A stretch of DNA of 6,880 nt. Origin: Cyanobacteria bacterium UBA947. Lineage in GTDB: Bacteria > Cyanobacteriota > Vampirovibrionia > Gastranaerophilales > Gastranaerophilaceae. Shown in pieces: positions 1 through 5,277 of the stretch. Numbering within the stretch: the first letter of the stretch is position 1; every line of letters begins with the position of its first letter. The notes beneath the pieces were generated by a model. It made no database searches, had not been told where the DNA came from, and saw only the letters and a list, made by a program, of their open reading frames with translations. Both the position numbers and the translations under genes were made by a program. The DNA lies in assembly GCA_002293275.1 (NCBI GenBank), contig DBCX01000010.1:61648-68527 (forward strand), written 5' to 3'.

Positions 1-1
1 G

Positions 2-508
2 GAGATTTTTATAAAAAAGCTCAACGAGCTGTTGACCGGCTCACCCCACGATTTTGTGCTGAATTTTGAGGCCGGTATGCTCGGGGATTTTAATTACCGG
101 TTTTACAAAACAGATTTTTTTGTGTGCGTTTTTGACAAACTGCGCGAGCTTTACCGCGGCGGCGGGAATCTGGAAGAGCTGTTTGCGCAGGGCGCGGCAA
201 ACGATTATTTTCCGATGCTGCCGCACCCGAACGGCGGCAGCGCGATGAAGCGGCAGAACATGTTTTTGCGCTGGATGATAAGAAAAGGGCCCGTGGATTT
301 GGGCGTGTGGGATTTTGCAAAACCGAGTGAACTGCTCATCCCGCTTGATGTCCACGTTGCGCGGGTTTCGCGCGAGATGGGGCTTTTAAAACGCACCTCA
401 AACGATATGAAATCCGTGATTGAACTGACCGAGTGCCTGCGCGGGTTTGACGAAAACGATCCGGTGAGGTATGATTTTGCTATATTTGGTTTGGGGGTGA
501 ACAGATGA
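2..508 (+). CDS. DUF2400 / TIGR02757 family protein, 5'-truncated by the window edge
   Basis: The reading frame is open to the left edge, so the N-terminus lies outside; 168 residues are visible against roughly 250 for the family, so about a third is missing. The recognisable part is the C-terminal half: an MKRQNMFLRWMIRKG block, then VDLGVWDF, then LLIPLDVHVARVSREMGL, and the ending DPVRYDFAIFGLG, all in the order typical of TIGR02757. The family has no established biochemical role that I know of. The IPLDVHVARV segment (Asp at visible residue 116, His at 118) resembles the catalytic-Asp V-D-T-H stretch of HhH-GPD DNA glycosylases, which suggests a distant relation to base-excision enzymes; that is inference. 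No signal peptide or membrane segment is visible in the part present. The stop codon overlaps the next gene's start in ATGA, so the two are probably translated together. Family call fairly sure, function unknown. Confidence 0.85.
   Translation, partial: EIFIKKLNELLTGSPHDFVLNFEAGMLGDFNYRFYKTDFFVCVFDKLRELYRGGGNLEELFAQGAANDYFPMLPHPNGGSAMKRQNMFLRWMIRKGPVDLGVWDFAKPSELLIPLDVHVARVSREMGLLKRTSNDMKSVIELTECLRGFDENDPVRYDFAIFGLGVNR
493..500 (+). promoter_or_regulatory. Ribosome binding site of the mazG gene, inside the upstream coding region
   Basis: GGGGGTGA lies four bases before the ATG at 505 and differs at one base from GGAGGTGA, the sequence complementary to the usual 16S rRNA tail. It sits in the last codons of the upstream gene, which encode the conserved GLG ending, so part of the match may be forced by coding. 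It is the best Shine-Dalgarno-like site in the window and supports the 505 start. Confidence 0.55.
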
Positions 509-870
509 AGGTATTTGACGAATTAATGGAAGTGATACAGATTTTGCGGCGCGAATGCCCGTGGGACAAGGTTCAAACGCACGAGTCGCTGCGGCCGTAC
601 ATGCTTGAAGAAGCGCACGAGGCCGTTGAAGCAATTGATGAGGGCGACCCGGAGCACTTGAAAGAAGAGCTCGGGGATGTACTTTTGCAGGTGCTTGTCC
701 ACGCGCAAATCGCCTCCGAGACCGGCGAATACACGCTTGAAGATATTGCAAAACGGCTGAAAGAAAAGCTTATTTACCGGCATCCGCACGTGTTTGGTGA
801 TGCCGATATAAAAACAATTGATGAGCTAAAAGAAAAATGGGCACAATTAAAAGCAAACGAGCGGAAGTAA
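505..870 (+). CDS. mazG: MazG nucleotide pyrophosphohydrolase, single-domain form
   Basis: MazG hydrolyses nucleoside triphosphates to the monophosphate and pyrophosphate in the cytoplasm; roles known in the family include clearing aberrant dNTPs and lowering ppGpp. The 121-residue product carries one MazG domain. It opens with the RRECPWDKVQTHESLRPY block (residues 15-32), followed by the metal-binding set E35/E36, E39 and E55-L-G-D58 of the EExxE...ExxD motif. It then has LQVLVHAQIA and ends with KLIYRHPHVFG (88-98). E. coli MazG is about twice as long with two such domains; this matches a one-domain version and is not truncated, because a lysine-rich tail and stop follow normally. The start overlaps the DUF2400 stop (ATGA), indicating translational coupling, and GGGGGTGA supplies a ribosome binding site. 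The active-site residues look intact. Related one-domain NTP-PPases are the only realistic alternative. Confidence 0.95.
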   Translation: MKVFDELMEVIQILRRECPWDKVQTHESLRPYMLEEAHEAVEAIDEGDPEHLKEELGDVLLQVLVHAQIASETGEYTLEDIAKRLKEKLIYRHPHVFGDADIKTIDELKEKWAQLKANERK

Positions 871-885
871 AAAATTATAAATTTT
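871..885 (+). other. AT-only inverted repeat just after mazG
   Basis: AAAATT-ATA-AATTTT directly follows the mazG stop codon and is followed by another T. It could form a six-pair hairpin but contains no G or C, so it would be a weak terminator. It also overlaps the TTATAAATT box shared with the later 1803 region, so a promoter role is equally possible. Confidence 0.25.
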
Positions 886-927
886 TCACAAAGGCGCAAA
901 ATTTTTATTCAGAGGATTTAAGATAGT
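875..927 (+). promoter_or_regulatory. Upstream module of the ATLF-like gene, copy 1 of a conserved pair
   Basis: This stretch aligns with 1803-1856 over its full length with about one single-base gap before TTCAG and a one-base shift near the ATG. Shared boxes in order are TTATAAATT (875-883), a TT-C-ACAAA element (885-892), an A/T run, TTCAG (908-912) and a TTAA-GATAGT element just before ATG. TATAAA at 876-881 could be a -10 box giving a leader of about 40 bases. Alternatively TAAGAT (919-924) could be a -10 close to the start. AGAGGA at 911-916 is a possible ribosome binding site, 11 bases from the ATG. The similarity is directly visible; which boxes act is not. Confidence 0.5.
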
Positions 928-1779
928 ATGGAAGTATCACCGATTAATTTGTATTTCAGGAGCGAGGTGTCGCAAGTGAAAAACGAACACTATGCGGGCG
1001 TGCCGTATTATGTTGAGCTGGAGGACAGTTTTATGCGCGGCACCAACAGCCATACCGGCCGGAATTTTGATATTAATCTGGACGAGCTTTTGGAGCTGGT
1101 TGACGCGAAAAACAAACCCGGGTTAAAGACGATATTAACAGGGCTTTCCGGTGAGGTGCTGGAAGATTTGTCCATTGAGACAACCCACATAACCCACGCC
1201 AAAGATACTGTTTCCGACATTATATCCGGCACCGCAGGCGGGTATCATCCTCAAAAAGACAGGCTGGGCACGATTTCAAACCACAAGATTTTGGTTCACG
1301 AATTGGGGCATGCTCTGGATAATATTCGTTTTGACGACGGCATGCGTGATTCTTTAAGCACGAGGGACGAAAAATTCAAGGCCGCTTTTAAGCAAGAGGT
1401 GGAAGCCTACGAGGCAGCCGGCAACAGCAGATACAAGGTTATTATAAAAGACCGCAGAATCGCTAATATCCAAAATGCAAACTACTGCACACGCAGCGAA
1501 CAGGAGATGTTTGCCGAATGCTACTCGCTTTTGATGACAGGTGATTGCGCTTCCAAAAATGTTTTGCTGCGATATTTTCCCAAAACGCTTGAACAGGCGC
1601 AAAATTTGATTGGCCAAATCCGTGCCATGCCGGACGAAAAACGCCACATCCACAACCGGATGCAATCGGGTTTGGATAGGGTTTATAAATTCATTGACAG
1701 CTTGAAAGAAAAGGAAAAACCGGTTGAAGTTCGCGCGGCGGAAATTTGTGCGTGCGTTGCGACAACTAATATGCGATAA
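928..1779 (+). CDS. Zinc metallopeptidase of the anthrax lethal factor-like (ATLF / PPEP) fold
   Basis: The 283-residue product has HELGHALD (H124, E125, H128) and, further on, Y186-CTRSEQ-E193-MFAE197. In anthrax lethal factor the zinc ligands are H686, H690 and E735, E687 is the general base, Y728 assists catalysis, and FFAE follows E735. The Tyr-to-Glu distance of seven residues is identical here, as it is in the clostridial Pro-Pro endopeptidase PPEP-1 (Y178, E185). The tail YFPKTLEQAQNLIGQI also resembles the lethal factor end, where a hydrophobic-P-K-T stretch precedes a helix. The HExxH-to-Tyr spacing is 58 residues, longer than in lethal factor (38). No signal peptide or membrane segment is visible, unlike secreted relatives. 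The first 110 residues are unassigned and begin MEVSPINL, like the next gene. The metallopeptidase call is strong; membership of the ATLF group is likely; the substrate is unknown. Confidence 0.82.
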   Translation: MEVSPINLYFRSEVSQVKNEHYAGVPYYVELEDSFMRGTNSHTGRNFDINLDELLELVDAKNKPGLKTILTGLSGEVLEDLSIETTHITHAKDTVSDIISGTAGGYHPQKDRLGTISNHKILVHELGHALDNIRFDDGMRDSLSTRDEKFKAAFKQEVEAYEAAGNSRYKVIIKDRRIANIQNANYCTRSEQEMFAECYSLLMTGDCASKNVLLRYFPKTLEQAQNLIGQIRAMPDEKRHIHNRMQSGLDRVYKFIDSLKEKEKPVEVRAAEICACVATTNMR

Positions 1780-1802
1780 AAAACGGCTAAATTAACCGAT
1801 GC

Positions 1803-1856
1803 TTATAAATTCTTAACAAAAAAGGCAATTTTTTGGTTCAGCATGCTTAAATAGTT
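1803..1856 (+). promoter_or_regulatory. Upstream module of the HD-domain gene, copy 2 of a conserved pair
   Basis: It repeats the boxes seen before the ATLF-like gene: TTATAAATT (1803-1811), TT-A-ACAAA (1813-1820), a T run, TTCAG (1837-1841) and TTAAATAGT (1847-1855) right before the ATG at 1857. The distance from the first box to the ATG differs by only one base between copies. TTAACA (1813-1818) is a good -35-like hexamer, but 28 bases separate it from the TTAAAT hexamer, too far for a normal sigma-70 promoter. TG at 1844-1845 would make TTAAAT an extended -10. There is no clear Shine-Dalgarno sequence. Confidence 0.5.
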
Positions 1857-3815
1857 ATGCGAATAAATCCGATAAATTTTACCACATTTGGCATGTCCGA
1901 AAACGGCAGGCAGGAATTTTTCAAAAAAGTTTCGCAAGATACCGGCGAAAACCTTGCCGGTGTCAACAAGATTTTTTACAGAACAAAACCTCAGGATTTG
2001 GGCGCGGCAAAAATGTTTTATGACAAAACTCACGCTGCGGGCAAACTACCTCCCGAGTATGCTGCACATGTGGCCTCGTTTGCCACCGCCGAAGATGTTG
2101 AGGCGATGATAAAGTTTCACGACCACGCAGACGCTGATTTGACCAACGGCTGGTTAACACATTTTTTGCTTGGTATATCCGAAAAAAATGTCGGTACGCG
2201 GATTAAAATATTTGATGCGGTTGTCAAGACCAACGGCGATTTTCCTTCGTACGCCGCGATGAGAAATTTGTTCAGTCACACCGAAAACCTGTTAAAATTT
2301 GACAAGGAACCGCATGCCGATATGAAACAAACAAAACAAGACATAGAGCTTGTAAAAGAATATATCGCACCGGAGGAATTGCTGAACCTTGGTATTGACA
2401 CGGAAAAAATAAGCAAGCTGAACAAAACGGTCAGACCGTTTATTGAGCCGGTCGCAGTCAGCGACAGCGCGCGCGCAGATTTTTTCAAAGGGTTTGTGAA
2501 CAACGAGTACGCGATAAAAACAGGCGACTTTGAGGCGTTGGTGCCCGCGATTCTTGCCGGAATCCCCGAGTTTGCAAATGTGATTGGCCGCCGCCAGCAC
2601 GAGACGCACGACCATACGGTGGACGTTCATACGTTCAAGGTTTTGCAAGAATGCCTGAACAACCCTGATTACCAAAAGCTTTCCCAACCGAACAAAACCA
2701 TCTTGAAAATCGCTGTGCTGCTGCACGATATGACAAAAGAAGAGGGCGTGGTGGACAAAGACCACCCAATCACAGGCGCACTGCAAGCGCGGGATTTGTT
2801 GAAGGATTTCAAAATCTCGCAAGGGATGAAGGACAAAATCATTGAACATGTACGCAACCACCATTGGCTGGCCGATTACAATACCTATAAAATCAGGGCG
2901 CAAGAGGTTGCGGCGATGTTCAGAACACCGCAGGATTATTTGATGGCAAAGATTTTTGCCGAGGCGGATTTGAAATCGGTGAACGATTATTTCTACGAAA
3001 AATACGGCGGCGCGCTGTCGCCCGAACGCCAGCAGCCGATTGTTGATGCCATGCAAAAAGTACAAAACACCGGTATTATCCTGCCGACAACGCCGATAGT
3101 CAAAGGCGGCTACCGCGTGATAGATTTTACAAAAATCAACAAAGATGACGATATGGGCGAGTACGGGTTTGTCAATGGAACGCGCAAAGAAGATACAAGA
3201 TTTTTGGTCCACTTTTTACCGGAGGAAAAAACAGAAGAACTTTTGGATACCAACGTCAAACTATCGGATGTAACCACACGCGGCGTATTAAGCACCTCGC
3301 TGCTGACAGCATATCATCGGGTGCCGGCGGGAAACAGGCACTTTGGGCTGGTCGTTGATGCCGGGAACGAAAATATCTCGGATGCGTACCCATACTTTAT
3401 TGGCTCCGGCTATGAAAAGTCTTTCAAAACATTTGTGGAATTGTTGAACGACCAGAGACAAAAGAGCGGCACACACAGATTTGTCAGCGACAACATCATA
3501 AAAGCGCTGGAAGAAAAGTACAACATGTTTAATTACCGGGAATTGTACGAGCAGCTGTTGCCAAAAAAATACATAAGCCAAATTGACGAGGTAAAAGTCG
3601 GCGAGAAAACAATCAGCAAAGACGATTTGAAAAAGGCATTGGTTTCTGCGCAGGAGGCTCTGTGCAAGGAGAATACCCCGAACGAGGTCGTTGTCTACAA
3701 CCCGAAAATCAAGGCTATTGCGTGCAAAACAAACTCCGCTGACGAGGTGCCCGAATACATAACAAATTTTGCAAAACAGCACAATCTGCCCGTGCTGCTA
3801 ATCGGCAACTATTAA
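1857..3815 (+). CDS. Large HD-domain phosphohydrolase-like protein, GlnD-like HD without a nucleotidyltransferase
   Basis: The 652-residue product has a central HD domain at about 248-372: HETHDHTVDVHTFKVL (first His among H251/H253/H258), the doublet H290-D291 in VLLHDMTK, H303, RNHHW (H335/H336), and the closing Asp D371 in AEADLKSVN. HD enzymes use these residues to bind one or two metals and cleave phosphoester bonds. The HTVDVHTFKVL run and the spacing resemble the HD domain of the PII uridylyltransferase GlnD, but no nucleotidyltransferase precedes it. Residues 1-245 are mostly helical with no family I recognise and begin MRINPINFTTF. Residues 375-652 are unassigned. They contain GVLSTSL (476-482), a G-S-G-Y stretch (516-519) and a compact end, VVVYNPKIKAIAC to LPVLLIGNY. 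No signal peptide or membrane helix is visible. The start is supported by the shared upstream module and the shared N-terminal peptide. The substrate is unknown. Confidence 0.85.
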   Translation: MRINPINFTTFGMSENGRQEFFKKVSQDTGENLAGVNKIFYRTKPQDLGAAKMFYDKTHAAGKLPPEYAAHVASFATAEDVEAMIKFHDHADADLTNGWLTHFLLGISEKNVGTRIKIFDAVVKTNGDFPSYAAMRNLFSHTENLLKFDKEPHADMKQTKQDIELVKEYIAPEELLNLGIDTEKISKLNKTVRPFIEPVAVSDSARADFFKGFVNNEYAIKTGDFEALVPAILAGIPEFANVIGRRQHETHDHTVDVHTFKVLQECLNNPDYQKLSQPNKTILKIAVLLHDMTKEEGVVDKDHPITGALQARDLLKDFKISQGMKDKIIEHVRNHHWLADYNTYKIRAQEVAAMFRTPQDYLMAKIFAEADLKSVNDYFYEKYGGALSPERQQPIVDAMQKVQNTGIILPTTPIVKGGYRVIDFTKINKDDDMGEYGFVNGTRKEDTRFLVHFLPEEKTEELLDTNVKLSDVTTRGVLSTSLLTAYHRVPAGNRHFGLVVDAGNENISDAYPYFIGSGYEKSFKTFVELLNDQRQKSGTHRFVSDNIIKALEEKYNMFNYRELYEQLLPKKYISQIDEVKVGEKTISKDDLKKALVSAQEALCKENTPNEVVVYNPKIKAIACKTNSADEVPEYITNFAKQHNLPVLLIGNY

Positions 3816-3817
3816 CC

Positions 3818-3846
3818 TTTTCAAGAACGCGTTTGTGTGGTATACT
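3818..3846 (+). promoter_or_regulatory. Extended -10 promoter of the FlhA-like gene, predicted leaderless
   Basis: TATACT at 3841-3846 is preceded by TG plus one base (3838-3840), giving a complete extended -10 element. TTTTCA at 3818-3823 is a weak -35 at the ideal 17-base spacing. Six bases separate the -10 from the ATG at 3853, so transcription should begin on or within a base or two of the start codon and yield a leaderless mRNA. If translation began at the second ATG (3865), the leader would be about 12 bases. Confidence 0.6.
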
Positions 3847-3852
3847 GGTCTT

Positions 3853-5277
3853 ATGTTTAAAAAGATGCAATATGTAATAAAGACGGTTAACGGTGAGAAC
3901 ACGCAGGAGCTGCAAAACCTGCTCAACGAAATGTCAATGAACGGCTGGGAACTGTACAGCATGCACGAGGTTGAGACAGACGACGGGTTTGTTTGCAATT
4001 GTATTTTTATGTCCGAGATGACCGGCGAGAGCAGAAGCGCCGATAAAGTTGATATAACAACGTTTCGCTCGCAGATGGAAAAGATGCTCTCGCCCGAGCT
4101 TGACAGTTACGAGCTGTGCCTTGATATCCAGAACAAAATCCGGCTCAAAGAACAGATGATTAACCTTACCAAATCTGAGCTGGAAAACGAGGCGCACCCG
4201 AACAGAAAAAAATTAAACGACAAGATTTCGGCGGGTCTAAAAGAGCTGGAAGAGCTGAGAGGAAAGCTTGCCAAGGTGACCTCCCCTGATCAAATGTACG
4301 AAAAACTGACCGAAGAAAAACTGGCGGTCTGTTTGAGCGGTGAGATTACGCGCAGCACCGACGATCTTATCGCGCAGACGGTCAAACTGCGGCTTAAACT
4401 GACCGAGGAATTGGGCTATGTTGTCCCGCGGATTTTGTTTTGCGATGATGAAGGGCTGCTGCCTGGCGAGTTCAGCATAAAAGTGCGCGGCGGTGATGCG
4501 GTCAAAGGGTTTGTTTATCCCGAGCATAAAATGTATTTTGCAGACGAGTTGAAGCTTGACAAAACCCTGAAAAATTCCGTCTGTGATGTTGATATAATCA
4601 CGGGCAAAGACGTTGTGTGGATTGAAATGGAGCAGTGCAAATCCTTTTGGAGCCAGGGTTTGACGGCTGCCGAGTATATCGCAAGAGCGCTTGAACACGC
4701 CGCGATAAAATACGTTGACGAACTTTTGGACTACGAGGAATTGGACAAATATATTGAGGTTGTCAGCCGCAAGAACGCGTTTTTGGTTGAAAACGTGATA
4801 CCGGATTTTGTCACAGCCGCGGATTTGCGGTTTGTGTTGACAAACTTAATCAGAGAGCGCGTTTGCGTAAAAGACATCTCATATATTTTTGAAAAACTGA
4901 ACGATTTTGCGCAGGAGGCGACGCGATTTGACTTGCTCAACAAGCTACGGCTGGCTTTGTCACGCCGGATTTGTCAGGCAAATATGAACGAGGACGGCGT
5001 TATTGAGGCGTTTGAGATTTCGGAAAAGTCGCTTAAAGATTTGTCACCTGATTTTGAGGACGGCGATGTGGTCAAGATTGACGCGGATGCGGCCGAAAAA
5101 TTTGTGAATAAGCTGCAAAAAGCGATGTCAAAGGTGAGCGAGCCGCGGCTGATTGTGCCGATGGAGATGCGGCATTTGATGTTTATGCTTTTGTCAAACT
5201 ACACGATTGACGTGACCGTACTCTCTCGCGAAGAAATCGGCTGCAACGCGCAGGTGGAGATTATCGCGGAGATTTAA
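3853..5277 (+). CDS. DUF4177-coiled coil-FlhA cytoplasmic domain protein, lacking the FlhA membrane domain
   Basis: The 474-residue product has three parts. Residues 5-55 read like a DUF4177 domain, with YVIKTVNG, a helix and the signature GWELYSM (31-37). Residues about 88-142 are rich in charged residues and leucines, a likely coiled coil. Residues about 175-474 follow the FlhA/FHIPEP cytoplasmic domain from end to end: EELGYVVPRILFCDDEGLLPGEFSIKVRGG (185-214), VVWIE (254-258), AAEYIARALEHAA, the FLVENVIP segment (310-317), RFVLTNLIRERVCVKDISYIFEKL (326-349), LRLALSRRI, and RHLMFMLL with VTVLSREEI near the end. In flagellar and type III systems this domain forms a nine-membered ring under the export gate and docks substrates and chaperones. 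Normal FlhA is about 700 residues with some eight N-terminal membrane helices; none are here. A GTG at 3835 would add six residues, but the extended -10 box falls inside that stretch, so ATG 3853 is preferred. Domain call strong, role unknown. Confidence 0.85.
   Translation: MFKKMQYVIKTVNGENTQELQNLLNEMSMNGWELYSMHEVETDDGFVCNCIFMSEMTGESRSADKVDITTFRSQMEKMLSPELDSYELCLDIQNKIRLKEQMINLTKSELENEAHPNRKKLNDKISAGLKELEELRGKLAKVTSPDQMYEKLTEEKLAVCLSGEITRSTDDLIAQTVKLRLKLTEELGYVVPRILFCDDEGLLPGEFSIKVRGGDAVKGFVYPEHKMYFADELKLDKTLKNSVCDVDIITGKDVVWIEMEQCKSFWSQGLTAAEYIARALEHAAIKYVDELLDYEELDKYIEVVSRKNAFLVENVIPDFVTAADLRFVLTNLIRERVCVKDISYIFEKLNDFAQEATRFDLLNKLRLALSRRICQANMNEDGVIEAFEISEKSLKDLSPDFEDGDVVKIDADAAEKFVNKLQKAMSKVSEPRLIVPMEMRHLMFMLLSNYTIDVTVLSREEIGCNAQVEIIAEI
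5274..5277. other. Overlapping convergent stop codons in a TTAA palindrome
   Basis: The + strand gene ends with TAA at 5275-5277 and the - strand gene ends with TAA read from 5276 to 5274. Both stops are made by the same four-base palindrome. No intergenic space remains for a normal terminator between the two genes. Confidence 0.95.

Noticed and set aside
398..789. - strand open frames across the DUF2400/mazG junction
   Set aside because: Both sense genes have clear family motifs, so these are shadows.
1819..1836. A6/T6 inverted repeat around GGCA as a terminator of the ATLF-like gene
   Set aside because: The stem is A-T only and it lies within the conserved upstream module. A promoter or leader role is at least as likely.
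2292..3212. 306-codon open frame on the - strand inside the HD-domain gene
   Set aside because: It is an antisense shadow of a well-supported gene. Its translation is Cys/His/Phe-rich with no recognisable motif and it has no start signals.
3835..3852. GTG at 3835 as start of the FlhA-like gene
   Set aside because: The extra six codons contain the extended -10 element and no ribosome binding site precedes them. DUF4177-like domains also begin close to the ATG at 3853 or 3865.
3822..4782. A 13-base repeat, CAAGAACGCGTTT, at 3822-3834 and 4770-4782
   Set aside because: A single exact 13-mer pair is within chance expectation for a window this size. One copy is in coding sequence and nothing else around them matches.
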